Source of the DNA: Vibrio astriarenae
Lineage (GTDB): Bacteria; Pseudomonadota; Gammaproteobacteria; Enterobacterales; Vibrionaceae
Direction of reading: 5' to 3'
DNA length: 64,000 nucleotides
Assembly: GCF_010587385.1 (NCBI RefSeq)
Contig: NZ_CP047475.1
Span: forward strand, 1,488,001-1,552,000
Program-made: the position numbers and the translations under genes
Shown: positions 51,478-61,062 of the stretch, in pieces
Numbering within the stretch: the stretch's first letter is position 1
Layout of the letters: the number at the start of each line of letters is the position of its first letter
The notes under the pieces: generated by a model
What the model was told of the DNA's origin: nothing
The model's database searches: none
What the model saw: the letters and a program-made list of their open reading frames with translations, nothing else

Positions 51478-52454
51478 TGACTACTTTTTGGAGTTTATGG
51501 ATCATTATCATCACTATCGGCACGCTTGTCGGCTGTGCGGTGATCTTGTTTTGGTGTCAAAAAGACAAAATGGGTGTTGAAGATGGCGCAGACATGGGGC
51601 ATGAGTACGACGGTATTCGTGAGTTAAACAACCCTCTTCCTAAATGGTGGTTTTACCTGTTTGTCAGCACATTCATCTTTGCCGCTGTCTATCTCGCGTT
51701 GTATCCGGGTTTAGGGAACTTCAAAGGTTTACTAGGTTGGCAGAGTTCAGACCAAACGGTTAAATCTATTGAAGAATCTCGAGCCTCCATTGCTCGTGCG
51801 CAGGCAAACAAGCAGCTCGTTCAATATGCGAAAGAGCTCGATGATGCTGATAGCTATTTCGGTGAGAAGTTTAGTCAACTTGCTAACCTACCCGATGGCT
51901 CAGGCCTTAAACCTCTTGAGCAAATTGCAATGGATAGCGAAGCGCTCAAAGCCGGACAAGGTCTGTTCTTACAGAACTGCTCGCAATGTCACGGCTCTGA
52001 TGCCCGCGGCCAAAAAGGCTTCCCTAACCTGACTGATAATGCTTGGTTGTATGGTGGAGAGCCTCAAGCAATTGTGACAACGGTAATGGAAGGTCGTATA
52101 GGCCAGATGCCTGGCTGGAAAGACGTGTTGGGTGAAGACGGAGTGCGAGAAGTCGTTTCTTACACTCTGAGCCTATCGGGTCGTTCTGTTAATGCCAAAG
52201 AAGCGGAAGCGGGTAAAGCGCGCTTTGTGGTATGTGCAGCTTGCCATGGTACAGATGGTAAAGGTAACCCTGCAGTGGGCGCACCTGATCTCACTGACCA
52301 GATATGGCTATTTGGTGGCTCTCGCGCAGAGGTGACAGAGACGGTTATGAATGGTCGCTCCGGTGTGATGCCAGCATGGAAGGACATTCTGGGCGAGGAA
52401 AAAGTTCAACTTGTTTCAGCGTATGTATGGAGCTTAACGAATAGCGAACAATAA
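51477..52454 (+). CDS. ccoP: cbb3 oxidase subunit III (dihaem cytochrome c)
   Basis: 325 residues: two N-terminal membrane helices and two cytochrome c domains with haem motifs CSQCHG (near 164) and CAACHG (near 250). Receives electrons from the bc1 complex or soluble cytochromes. Last gene of ccoNOQP; a terminator follows. Confidence 0.96.
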   Translation: MTTFWSLWIIIITIGTLVGCAVILFWCQKDKMGVEDGADMGHEYDGIRELNNPLPKWWFYLFVSTFIFAAVYLALYPGLGNFKGLLGWQSSDQTVKSIEESRASIARAQANKQLVQYAKELDDADSYFGEKFSQLANLPDGSGLKPLEQIAMDSEALKAGQGLFLQNCSQCHGSDARGQKGFPNLTDNAWLYGGEPQAIVTTVMEGRIGQMPGWKDVLGEDGVREVVSYTLSLSGRSVNAKEAEAGKARFVVCAACHGTDGKGNPAVGAPDLTDQIWLFGGSRAEVTETVMNGRSGVMPAWKDILGEEKVQLVSAYVWSLTNSEQ

Positions 52455-52469
52455 ATCGTAACAAACCTA

Positions 52470-52500
52470 TAACAGCCTCTATCTAAGAGGCTGTTATTTC
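52470..52500 (+). terminator. terminator after ccoP
   Basis: Perfect 11-bp stem TAACAGCCTCT/AGAGGCTGTTA with a 5-base loop, followed by TTTCTTT. Confidence 0.88.
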
Positions 52501-52545
52501 TTTAAATTTATTCCCACACTTTCATTTCTTTCTGAGAACATTTTT

Positions 52546-53025
52546 ATGGAAAAGCCTTGGTATAAGCAGTTCTGGCCGTGGTTCCTTATCATCCTCCCTG
52601 GCACTGTCGTTGTATGGACAATCATCACCGTTATTATCTTCTCACAAAACTCCGTTGATCTAGTGACAGAGGATTACTACAAAAAAGGAAAAGGTATCAA
52701 TATTGACCTCTCAAAGGTGAATAAAGCCAAAGAACTTGGTCTTAGTGCACTGATTGATCAGAAAGAGCAGCAGATGGTGTTGACACTCAAGCAGGGTTCA
52801 CTGAGTCACTTCCCTGCACTCAAAGTGATGTATGCCCACCGTACACTTCCTGACCAAGATTTTGAAATGCTAGTCACTGCAGATGCTCAAGGTATTTATC
52901 GATTTACGCCCGAAGCCGATATTTCAGGTCCATGGTTTGTCGAAGTGACCCCGCATGATGAAGCATGGTTGATTCAAGGACGAGTCTCTTTCCCTCTTGA
53001 ACAAGCCATTCCTTTAGCCAATTAA
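52546..53025 (+). CDS. ccoH: FixH-family cbb3 assembly protein
   Basis: 159 residues, one N-terminal membrane helix (FWPWFLIILPGTVVVWTIITV) with the EDYYKKGKGIN segment typical of FixH/CcoH, then a periplasmic domain. Assists cbb3 oxidase maturation. Starts the second cco cluster (H-I-S). Confidence 0.88.
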   Translation: MEKPWYKQFWPWFLIILPGTVVVWTIITVIIFSQNSVDLVTEDYYKKGKGINIDLSKVNKAKELGLSALIDQKEQQMVLTLKQGSLSHFPALKVMYAHRTLPDQDFEMLVTADAQGIYRFTPEADISGPWFVEVTPHDEAWLIQGRVSFPLEQAIPLAN

Positions 53026-53051
53026 GTTAACCTATTTAGCGAAGAGCGTTT

Positions 53052-55424
53052 ATGTGTAAATCGTGTTACCACTGCGGTGAAGTTGTACCAGACAACACGA
53101 ATTTCAGTGTAGAAATCCTCGGAGATATACGCACAATGTGCTGCCTTGGTTGCGAAACTGTGGCACAAACAATTGTTGATAGCGATCTTGTCTCCTACTA
53201 CCAGTTTCGTACCGCCCCTGCTGAAAAAGTAGATCTGGTTCCAGAGCAACTTAAAAACCTGATTCACTACGACAACAAAGAGGTTCAATCTGAGTTTGTT
53301 CGGCAAACAGATAATGCATCCGAGGTGACATTGTCACTTGAGGGAGTGTCCTGCGCGGCTTGTGCTTGGCTTATTGAAAAGCAAGTTGCTGCGCACAAGG
53401 GTGTCTTATTAATCAACGTCAATACAACCACATTACGCGCTTCGCTTACTTGGGATGATGATGTAACTAAGTTGAGTGAAGTGCTCGGCATTATCCATCA
53501 ATTGGGTTACAAAGCGGCCCCTTTTGAAGCAGATAAGCATGAAGCGGCCTATCACCGCTCAATGAAGCAATACTTGTATCGGTTGGGCATTGCCGGTCTT
53601 GCCACCATGCAAGTCATGATGCTTGCGGTTGCACTCTATCTAGAGGTGTTTGGTGACTTAGAAGAGGAGTTCAAACACTTCTTCCGTTGGGTTAGCTTAA
53701 TATTCGCAACACCAGTGTTACTCTATTCCGCACTACCTTTCTATCTCAATGCTTGGCGCAGCCTCAAAACCATGACCTTGGGCATGGATGTTCCTGTTTC
53801 CTTGGCTTTGATATTTGCCTATGTAGCGAGTGTTGTCGCCACTGTCCAAGAGAAAGGTGAAGTCTTCTTTGAATCCATTTCCATGTTCACTTTCTTTTTG
53901 CTGGTTGGCCGTTTTTTGGAAATGCGCGCTCGTCGCAAAGCAGCTGCCGCTAGTGGTAATTTGCTCAAACTGATTCCAGCAATTGCCCATACATTAGACG
54001 GTGAGCAGGTCCCGGTTAAAACACTAAAACCTGGTGATAGGGTTCGAGTTTTACCGGGTGAGCATATTCCAGCTGACGGTAAGGTTGTCAGTCAATCCCC
54101 TATTTTCATTGATGAATCCATGTTGACCGGTGAATCTTTGCAGGTGAGGAAGTCTCACAGCGATATTGCCTACGCCGGTACGCTTAATGGGGATGAAGCC
54201 TTTGAGCTTGAAGTTACTGCTGATAAAAACAACTCCGTGATTAATAACATCGTGAGGCTTCAAGATTCAGCTGAGCTGTCTAAGCCTCGAATTGCAGAAA
54301 TAGCCGATGTTGTGGCGCGATATTTCGTGGGAGCAATTCTGATTATATCTGCTTGTACTTGGGCATATTGGCATCAAACCAAGCCAGATGATGCATTTTG
54401 GATCATGCTATCTGTACTTGTTGCTACTTGCCCTTGTGCGTTATCACTTGCGACGCCAACCGCCCTAACCTGTGCAACTTCTCGACTTGGTAGCTTAGGC
54501 ATTTTACTTCGAAAAAACCACGTCTTCGAAACCTTGTGTAAAGTGAACCATCTTGTTGTCGACAAAACGGGTACACTGACGGAAGGGAATATTGTCATTA
54601 GTGAAATAGAAGTACAGGCAGGGTTTGAAGAACAACACTGTATTGATCTCGCCATAACGCTCGAGTCGCATGCAAATCATCCGATTGCCAATGCATTCAA
54701 ACGGTTGAATGGTTCTTCCCTTACGGCAACCAGCATCGAGAACAAAATTGGGTTGGGTATTGAAGGTGCTGTCGAGGGACAAAGTGCCAAAATTGGCAGT
54801 GCTCGATATATTGGTATGAGTGACCAACAAAACACCAAGTCAAATGCGATTTACCTATCTGTAGACGATGTTCACGCCGCCACTTTTTATTATCAAGACC
54901 CCATTAGAAAAGAGAGTCACGATTTTATTCAACACTTTGTTGATTCTGGCGCGAAAGTGACTTTGCTTACCGGTGATACCAAACAAAACGCCGCACCGGT
55001 AGCTGAGCAAGTCGGAATATCTAATGTGATTGCGTCTGTATCACCAGAGGAAAAGTTGGCCTTCCTAGAGTCGGTCAAAGATCACGACGTAACTATGATG
55101 ATTGGCGATGGCATTAACGATGCTCCAACGCTCGCAGGTGCGCATTTGTCCGTCGCCATGGGTGGAGGTACTGACGTTGCGAAGGCTTCCGCAGATCTAG
55201 TACTTTTAGGTGATAGACTAGACCGGATCTTAAAAGCAAAAGAACATGCAATAAAAACACGTAAAATTATCCGTGAGAATCTTGCCTGGTCTTTGGGTTA
55301 CAATCTTGTGATTCTTCCGCTTGCCGTCGCCGGTTTAGTCGCACCCTATATAGCTGTGCTGGGAATGTCAGCTAGCTCAGTTATCGTGGTGACAAACTCA
55401 CTTCGATTGCTTAAAAATACATAG
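53052..55424 (+). CDS. ccoI: copper-exporting P-type ATPase for cbb3 oxidase assembly
   Basis: 790 residues. N-terminal cysteine-rich zinc-type cap (CKSCYHCGEVV), a heavy-metal domain with GVSCAACAW (about 98-106), eight membrane helices, the metal-gate CPC in ATCPCALSLATP, phosphorylation site DKTGT and hinge GDGINDAP. FixI/CcoI delivers copper for the cbb3 active site. A perfect matS site lies near its start. Confidence 0.94.
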   Translation: MCKSCYHCGEVVPDNTNFSVEILGDIRTMCCLGCETVAQTIVDSDLVSYYQFRTAPAEKVDLVPEQLKNLIHYDNKEVQSEFVRQTDNASEVTLSLEGVSCAACAWLIEKQVAAHKGVLLINVNTTTLRASLTWDDDVTKLSEVLGIIHQLGYKAAPFEADKHEAAYHRSMKQYLYRLGIAGLATMQVMMLAVALYLEVFGDLEEEFKHFFRWVSLIFATPVLLYSALPFYLNAWRSLKTMTLGMDVPVSLALIFAYVASVVATVQEKGEVFFESISMFTFFLLVGRFLEMRARRKAAAASGNLLKLIPAIAHTLDGEQVPVKTLKPGDRVRVLPGEHIPADGKVVSQSPIFIDESMLTGESLQVRKSHSDIAYAGTLNGDEAFELEVTADKNNSVINNIVRLQDSAELSKPRIAEIADVVARYFVGAILIISACTWAYWHQTKPDDAFWIMLSVLVATCPCALSLATPTALTCATSRLGSLGILLRKNHVFETLCKVNHLVVDKTGTLTEGNIVISEIEVQAGFEEQHCIDLAITLESHANHPIANAFKRLNGSSLTATSIENKIGLGIEGAVEGQSAKIGSARYIGMSDQQNTKSNAIYLSVDDVHAATFYYQDPIRKESHDFIQHFVDSGAKVTLLTGDTKQNAAPVAEQVGISNVIASVSPEEKLAFLESVKDHDVTMMIGDGINDAPTLAGAHLSVAMGGGTDVAKASADLVLLGDRLDRILKAKEHAIKTRKIIRENLAWSLGYNLVILPLAVAGLVAPYIAVLGMSASSVIVVTNSLRLLKNT
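53325..53337 (+). promoter_or_regulatory. matS site (MatP binding)
   Basis: GTGACATTGTCAC, a perfect match to GTGACRNYGTCAC, inside ccoI, 8 kb right of dif. Confidence 0.85.
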
Positions 55425-55462
55425 TTAAAAACACTTAAGTTGAAAACGCATAGGTCAAAAGC

Positions 55463-55654
55463 ATGGAAAGCATTTATATCCTTATTCCAATCGCAATTCT
55501 GCTGGTGGCTGTCGCAGTCGGCGTATTCTTGTGGGCTGTGCGCAGCGATCAGTTTGAAGACTTGGAACGTCAGGGCCATAACATACTGTTCGATGATGAC
55601 AAATCTTTAGGTAAAGAGACGGATAAAACGACAACCAAGGACAGCATTCAATGA
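55463..55654 (+). CDS. ccoS: cbb3 oxidase maturation protein CcoS
   Basis: 63 residues: one membrane helix (IYILIPIAILLVAVAVGVFLW) followed by the SDQFEDLERQGHNILFDDD signature of CcoS, needed for haem/copper insertion. Overlaps the next gene by four bases. Confidence 0.92.
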   Translation: MESIYILIPIAILLVAVAVGVFLWAVRSDQFEDLERQGHNILFDDDKSLGKETDKTTTKDSIQ

Positions 55655-56337
55655 ACTTAGATCTCATTGGTGCCTTTACGGTTGGTTTAGTTGGCTCTGC
55701 TCATTGCATCGGTATGTGCGGTGGTATCGCTTCGCTAGTGGCGATTGATCCATCCTCATCACTCACAACGAAGACAAAGCTTGGAAATACGCTCGGCTAT
55801 AATCTCGGTAGACTCTTAAGTTACGCTCTTTTGGGAGCGTTACTTGGGGGGGCTCTAGCGACCGTAGTAGAACTCGCTCAAATCAGTCAATTACTCATTG
55901 GGTTACGCTTATTGGCTGCCCTGTTAATGATCTTACTTGGTCTTTATATTGGGCAGTGGTGGTTTGGTGTCCTTAAATTAGAATCGCTGGGAAAAGGGAT
56001 TTGGCGTTATATTTCACCAATCGCAAAGAAACTGTTGCCAGTTAGCCACCCTTTAAAAGCTATTCCTCTCGGTTTCTTGTGGGGTTGGCTGCCGTGTGGT
56101 TTAGTCTATTCGATGCTATCTTGGTCAATTGTTTCTGGAGGTGCAGTTGAAGGCGCTGTAATCATGCTCACTTTTGGCGTAGGAACACTACCCTCTATGC
56201 TGGCTTTTGGTGTTGGTGCGACTGCGGTTAACAGAATAAAAACGTCAAGACTGTTTAGAACAACCGCAGGTATTGTGCTGATTGGTTATGGCATTTTTAC
56301 CGCCATACATGCTCTATCAATGTTTGTAGCTCATTGA
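55651..56337 (+). CDS. sulfite exporter TauE/SafE-family membrane protein
   Basis: 228 residues, about six membrane helices, with the N-terminal HCIGMCGG motif (near 20-27) and WGWLPCGLVYS in the middle, as in the cytochrome-biogenesis/heavy-metal YfcA-DsbD-like group next to ccoS. Probably handles metal or thiol transport for oxidase assembly. Coupled to ccoS by a four-base overlap. Confidence 0.88.
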   Translation: MNLDLIGAFTVGLVGSAHCIGMCGGIASLVAIDPSSSLTTKTKLGNTLGYNLGRLLSYALLGALLGGALATVVELAQISQLLIGLRLLAALLMILLGLYIGQWWFGVLKLESLGKGIWRYISPIAKKLLPVSHPLKAIPLGFLWGWLPCGLVYSMLSWSIVSGGAVEGAVIMLTFGVGTLPSMLAFGVGATAVNRIKTSRLFRTTAGIVLIGYGIFTAIHALSMFVAH

Positions 56338-56372
56338 TGTGATGATTGTTTTTTTACTACCCCTAAGTGGCA

Positions 56373-56401
56373 TATAATGGTAAAATATTGATGTATATCA
56401 A
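56373..56401 (+). promoter_or_regulatory. fnr promoter with perfect FNR box
   Basis: TTGATGTATATCAA at 56388-56401 is a perfect TTGAT-N4-ATCAA FNR site, 17 bases before the fnr ATG. A TATAAT at 56373-56378 lies just upstream, so the site would sit at or after the transcription start, the arrangement for negative autoregulation. Confidence 0.75.
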
Positions 56402-56418
56402 ATTGTGAAGCGGTTGTT

Positions 56419-57165
56419 ATGATTTCGGAAAAGCCTTCTACAAAACGTATTCAGTCTGGTGGCTGTGCCATTCATTGTCAGGACTGTAGTATTAGCCAGC
56501 TATGTATTCCTTTTACTCTTAATGAGTCTGAGCTTGATCAACTCGATGAAATCATCGAGCGTAAAAAGCCAATTCAAAAAGGCCAAGAGTTATTTAAAGC
56601 TGGTGATGAATTAAAGTCTCTGTACGCGATACGTTCAGGAACAATCAAAAGCTACACCATTACAGAGCAAGGGGATGAGCAGATTACCGCTTTCCACTTA
56701 GCTGGAGATCTCGTTGGTTTTGACGCAATCACTGGTGACATGCATCCTAGTTTCGCACAGGCGCTTGAAACATCTATGGTGTGTGAAATCCCTTATGAGA
56801 TTCTTGATGATCTATCTGGAAAGATGCCAAAGCTACGCCAACAAATCATGCGTTTGATGAGTAATGAAATCAAAGGCGATCAAGAAATGATTCTGTTGCT
56901 GTCGAAGAAAAATGCCGAAGAACGTCTTGCTGCGTTTTTGTATAACTTGTCCACACGCTTCTCTCAACGTGGCTTTAGTCCAAGAGAGTTCCGTTTGACG
57001 ATGACTCGCGGTGATATTGGCAACTACCTTGGCCTAACCGTTGAGACGATCAGCCGTCTGTTGGGTAGATTCCAAAAGTCAGACATTTTAAGTGTCAAGG
57101 GTAAATACATCACCATCATTGATCACGATGCGTTGATGGATTTGGCTGGCGTAAGTAAAAAATAA
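56419..57165 (+). CDS. fnr: oxygen-sensing transcription regulator FNR
   Basis: 248 residues. The [4Fe-4S] cysteines are visible as [14 protein letters not shown] (about 15-28) with the fourth in MVCEIPYE (about C121). CRP-fold sensor domain, dimer helix and a C-terminal HTH ([20 protein letters not shown]). Controls anaerobic and microaerobic genes, plausibly including the nearby cco cluster. Followed by uspE and ttcA as in E. coli. Confidence 0.96.
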   Translation: MISEKPSTKRIQSGGCAIHCQDCSISQLCIPFTLNESELDQLDEIIERKKPIQKGQELFKAGDELKSLYAIRSGTIKSYTITEQGDEQITAFHLAGDLVGFDAITGDMHPSFAQALETSMVCEIPYEILDDLSGKMPKLRQQIMRLMSNEIKGDQEMILLLSKKNAEERLAAFLYNLSTRFSQRGFSPREFRLTMTRGDIGNYLGLTVETISRLLGRFQKSDILSVKGKYITIIDHDALMDLAGVSKK

Positions 57166-57203
57166 GCCCGTCGTTCAGCAGCCCGTTTTCAAGTACACTC
57201 AAT

Positions 57204-57236
57204 AATGCCCCAATCTGATTGGGGCATTATTGTATT
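57204..57236 (+). terminator. terminator after fnr
   Basis: AATGCCCCAA/TTGGGGCATT around TCTGA, followed by ATTGTATTT. Confidence 0.8.
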
Positions 57237-57434
57237 TAGCACACTCACCTTTTATTTCCTCTCTTACAAAGCTCACTTGTTATTGTTTAGCAACAAGTTT
57301 TCCCTAGAATACAGCTCTTTTAGTCCCAATAATGAGCTGAATCATAATTCTTTACTCAACTCACCAGTTTTTGTAAACCTTCTCCAATGCTTAGGCTACA
57401 TTAGAGATAAGTCCTATGAGAACAGGTACTGATT

Positions 57435-58376
57435 ATGAGTATTTACAGTAACATTTTAGTCGTTGCCGATATTAATCATGAAGAGCAACCCGCCCTCGCT
57501 CGTGCAATGAAACTTGCATCAAAATGCACGACGAAAAGTAATGTCACCTTTTTCCTGTCTATTTATGACTTCTCTTACGATATGACCTCTATGCTGTCGC
57601 TTGATGAACGAGATGCAATGAGACGCGGAGTCATTCAACAGCGTGAAGAGTGGATGAGAAGAGTGGCAGAACCATACATTAACGATGATATTGTGTTCGA
57701 GGTTAAAGTGGTATGGCACAACCGACCTTATGAAGCGATCGTCGCAGAAGTCTTTGCTGGGGAACATGATATTGTTATCAAAGGGACTCGTAAGCATGAC
57801 GTACTTGAGTCGGTACTATTCACCCCAACGGATTGGCACTTGTTGAGAAAATGCCCTAGCCCTGTATTGCTCGTCAAAAATTCCGATTGGCCAGAAGACG
57901 CGAATATTATGGCATCTGTGCACGTCGGGTCTGAATACGATACTCATTTAGACCTCAATGATAGAATGGTCGAACAGTTGCAAAGCCTCTCCGACAGACT
58001 TTCTGCTAACCCATACTTGGTTAACGCCTACCCTGTTACGCCAGCCAATATCACTATTGAGTTACCAGAATTCGACCCGAATACTTACACCGATGCGGTG
58101 AGAGGACATCATCTAACATCAATGAAGGCGCTTAGACAGAAGCATGGCATCGATGAAGAGCAAACCATTGTCGAACAAGGTTTACCTGAAGACATTATTC
58201 CTGATGTTGCCAAGCGTCTCAATGCGGCGATGGTTATCTTGGGTACCACAGGTCGCACAGGTTTATCTGCGGTGTTTATCGGCAATACCGCAGAGCATGT
58301 CATCGATAAAATAGACTGCGACGTGTTGGCGCTTAAACCTAACGGGTTTATCAGTCCATTAGAACCAAACGGCTAA
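57435..58376 (+). CDS. uspE: universal stress protein E
   Basis: 313 residues in two tandem Usp domains (about 1-155 and 165-305). The second ends with the nucleotide-type motif GTTGRTGLSAVFIGNTAEHV; the first has the degenerate GTRKHDVLESVLF. Same place as uspE (ydaA) next to fnr in E. coli. Own terminator follows. Confidence 0.93.
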   Translation: MSIYSNILVVADINHEEQPALARAMKLASKCTTKSNVTFFLSIYDFSYDMTSMLSLDERDAMRRGVIQQREEWMRRVAEPYINDDIVFEVKVVWHNRPYEAIVAEVFAGEHDIVIKGTRKHDVLESVLFTPTDWHLLRKCPSPVLLVKNSDWPEDANIMASVHVGSEYDTHLDLNDRMVEQLQSLSDRLSANPYLVNAYPVTPANITIELPEFDPNTYTDAVRGHHLTSMKALRQKHGIDEEQTIVEQGLPEDIIPDVAKRLNAAMVILGTTGRTGLSAVFIGNTAEHVIDKIDCDVLALKPNGFISPLEPNG

Positions 58377-58402
58377 TCTTATACAATACACTTTAGTCAT
58401 AT

Positions 58403-58440
58403 AGCGAGTCAGAGGGTGATTAATCTGGCTCGCTTTTCTT
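58403..58440 (+). terminator. terminator after uspE
   Basis: AGCGAGTCAGA pairs with TCTGGCTCGCT (one G.U), followed by TTTTCTTTA. Confidence 0.85.
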
Positions 58441-58536
58441 TACTTGTCGCGAGCAAAATTATCAGTATCATACGCAGTTCATTTTTACTTGTGAGCGCTG
58501 CTAGATATAAGCAGCCAAACTGAGCGAACTGTCTTT

Positions 58537-59469
58537 ATGAACGAGCAAACCTCTGAGCTAACCAAAGCACAGCAATACAACTTTAATAAGTTACAGAAGC
58601 GAATCCGTCGCAATACCGGTCAAGCCATTGCTGACTTCAATATGATCGAAGACGGTGATCGTATCATGGTGTGTCTATCAGGCGGTAAAGACAGCTTTAC
58701 TATGTTAGACATTCTGATGAGTCTACAAAAAAGCGCGCCAGTTTCGTTCTCACTCGTTGCAGTCAATCTTGACCAAAAACAGCCAGGCTTTCCAAGTCAT
58801 ATCTTACCTGAGTACCTTGAGAGCTTAGGTGTCGAATACAAAATCGTAGAAGAAGACACGTATGCTATCGTTCAAGATAAAATCCCAGAGGGTAAGACAA
58901 CTTGTTCACTGTGCTCACGTCTGCGTCGTGGTATTTTGTACCGCACTGCTAAAGAGTTAGGTGCGACAAAGATTGCTCTAGGCCACCACCGTGATGATAT
59001 TCTCGAAACGCTATTCTTGAATATGTTCCATGGTGGAAAGATGAAAGGTATGCCGCCGAAGTTGGTATCAGATAACGGCGAACACGTGGTTATTCGTCCA
59101 CTTGCCTACTGCCGCGAGAAAGATATTATCAAGTACGCTGATATGCGTGAGTACCCTATTATTCCGTGTAACCTCTGCGGCTCTCAGCCAAACCTTCAGC
59201 GCCAGAACATCAAACAGATGCTTAACGAATGGGACAAGCGCTTCCCTGGTCGTATCGAGTCTATGTATAGAGCAATGCAAAATGTCGTGCCTAGCCATCT
59301 CGCTGATTTTGAATTGTTCGACTTCAAATCAGTCGATAAAGATTCAGGCGTGATTAATGGTGGTGATATTGGCTTTGACAAAGAAACGCTTCCAGAGAGC
59401 CCTATTACTCCAGATGTTGAAGTTCAAGAGTTTGACCCTAGTCTTCAGTTAAATGTAACGAACATCTAA
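58537..59469 (+). CDS. ttcA: tRNA 2-thiocytidine(32) synthetase
   Basis: 310 residues. PP-loop ATP motif SGGKDS (about 48-53) and the two iron-sulfur CxxC pairs, [11 protein letters not shown] (near 125) and [10 protein letters not shown] (near 213). TtcA adds sulfur to C32 of certain tRNAs using an Fe-S cluster. Terminator follows. Confidence 0.95.
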   Translation: MNEQTSELTKAQQYNFNKLQKRIRRNTGQAIADFNMIEDGDRIMVCLSGGKDSFTMLDILMSLQKSAPVSFSLVAVNLDQKQPGFPSHILPEYLESLGVEYKIVEEDTYAIVQDKIPEGKTTCSLCSRLRRGILYRTAKELGATKIALGHHRDDILETLFLNMFHGGKMKGMPPKLVSDNGEHVVIRPLAYCREKDIIKYADMREYPIIPCNLCGSQPNLQRQNIKQMLNEWDKRFPGRIESMYRAMQNVVPSHLADFELFDFKSVDKDSGVINGGDIGFDKETLPESPITPDVEVQEFDPSLQLNVTNI

Positions 59470-59483
59470 CTATCTTACCAAGA

Positions 59484-59517
59484 AAACAGGCACTTCAAAT
59501 GAAGTGCCTGTTTTTTT
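59484..59517 (+). terminator. terminator after ttcA
   Basis: AAACAGGCACTTC pairs with GAAGTGCCTGTTT around AAAT, then a T run. Confidence 0.93.
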
Positions 59518-59542
59518 AATGCTTGTTTTACTTTGGCATGAC

Positions 59543-60214
59543 TTAATCCGCACTCGGTATATAGGGCATCACGCGCAAAGTCTCCGTTGGTAGAACTAAA
59601 TATTGGTCTTGGGCGAGCTCTCGCAAATCAACACTCACGCGATGATCAACAATGGATAGCGTCGTGCCGTCACTGATCTTCACTTCGCCCATTGGCTGAG
59701 CGAACTCAAGGGTTACGCCCTCTAAATCTGGTGTAAACCACCGAGCAAACATCCCCCCCAACTTACCAAGCAGTGACTGCATGTCTTCCTTTAAATTAGC
59801 CAAATGTTGATAGTCAACCTGCTGCTTTAGCGGCTTTTGGCTCATTACAACCATCGAAAAGTCACACTGTGTAATCTGGTCAATATGAACGAACACTAGC
59901 GGATTTGCTTGGCGAAGGTGGCTATCGAGTGGCAATTGTAGCTCGCCATTGGGCGCACTGCCGAGAGCTTCGTACTTTTCCTCTTTCTCCATCCAAGCTT
60001 TATCAATTTGACACGGCAAACCACTTTTTGACTCAACAAAAAAAATGCCTAGGCGCGCTGATTCATGGCCGTCTTCAGCATTGTGTTTTAACTGCGTGTA
60101 TAGCTTAGAGTAGGTAAAGCGATACTCCTGTTGGTAGGCATGTGCAGGGCTAATTAATGCCCCACAGATAGCAATAGCACATGTACGACTTATCCATGTC
60201 CTTAATAAATTCAT
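59543..60214 (-). CDS. DUF2987-like exported protein
   Basis: 223 residues with a signal peptide ending near ALISPAHA (residue 26). The mature part begins QQEYRFTYSKLYTQLKHN, which I associate with the DUF2987 family of vibrios and shewanellae. No catalytic motif. Last gene of a three-gene minus-strand cluster with the Bax-like and membrane protein genes. Confidence 0.75.
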   Translation of the reverse strand: MNLLRTWISRTCAIAICGALISPAHAYQQEYRFTYSKLYTQLKHNAEDGHESARLGIFFVESKSGLPCQIDKAWMEKEEKYEALGSAPNGELQLPLDSHLRQANPLVFVHIDQITQCDFSMVVMSQKPLKQQVDYQHLANLKEDMQSLLGKLGGMFARWFTPDLEGVTLEFAQPMGEVKISDGTTLSIVDHRVSVDLRELAQDQYLVLPTETLRVMPYIPSAD

Positions 60215-60225
60215 TTCGCTTCCTA

Positions 60226-61062
60226 TTACTGGTTAAGGTCTGATTGCTGCCAAAACGTGCTGTTGTGACGAATCATGGCTCTAATATCATCAACGTAGTA
60301 TTGGCCACGTTCAGAGTATCGAATCAAACCACCAGCCAGTTCAATGGCGCTCTCAGGACTCAAAATATCATCACCTTGAGCACGTAGTTTGGTGCGAAGT
60401 CGGCGCAACTCTACATAGGCAGGGTTGCGATTAACGTTCATAAAGTATCTGTGTGTCGATTCCGACGCATCAGAGAACTTGGCAACTTCATGGGTCATTC
60501 CTGGCGGGCGTTTGTTTGGGACTAAGCCACAGCCTTCACTGTAACACCACTGACCAAAATAGTTACTTGCCTCTGTAGCGAAGCGTGAAGTGCCCCAAGC
60601 ACTTTCATTGGCAGCTTGTGTTAAGACTAGTGCTTCAGGTAAAAAGTCCACTCGCTGCTGCATAACCTCAAACCAGCGCTCTGTGCTCTCTCCTTCTGCA
60701 GGAAAAGATAGGTTATATGCTTGTCCCAAATCAGTAAGGGCTTGACGCTCTTTAGCTGATAAAGAAGACTGGTTTTTCAGCGATACAATGAGCGAGCGCT
60801 CTTCTGAAATACGCTGGTTTTCTAGCTCAATACCCGGCCTGAGGTAATCGAAAAACGCCTTTTTCTTGGTCGGTATATCGCTAATTTCTGCAAAATTGGG
60901 TTTAGACGTTGGCAGCACAGGCTGTTTTGATGCCTTTGCTTTTTTCTTTTTCTCAAACTCTTCCGTCTCAACGATAACTTGAGTGTTATGTTGGTAACTT
61001 GTACAGCTCACAACCGCTACAGTGGCAGCACCTAGAATCGCGGCTAGCTCTTTTTTAAGCAT
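60226..61062 (-). CDS. Bax-like glucosaminidase lipoprotein
   Basis: 278 residues. Signal peptide with a lipobox-like AVVSC near residue 20, a Lys-rich linker, then a glucosaminidase domain (about 130-275) with LTQAANESAWGTSRFATEASNYFGQW, the family's catalytic glutamate region, as in E. coli Bax. Likely trims peptidoglycan. I start at the ATG at 61062; the longer frame lies within the upstream gene, which it overlaps by eight bases. Confidence 0.87.
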   Translation of the reverse strand: MLKKELAAILGAATVAVVSCTSYQHNTQVIVETEEFEKKKKAKASKQPVLPTSKPNFAEISDIPTKKKAFFDYLRPGIELENQRISEERSLIVSLKNQSSLSAKERQALTDLGQAYNLSFPAEGESTERWFEVMQQRVDFLPEALVLTQAANESAWGTSRFATEASNYFGQWCYSEGCGLVPNKRPPGMTHEVAKFSDASESTHRYFMNVNRNPAYVELRRLRTKLRAQGDDILSPESAIELAGGLIRYSERGQYYVDDIRAMIRHNSTFWQQSDLNQ

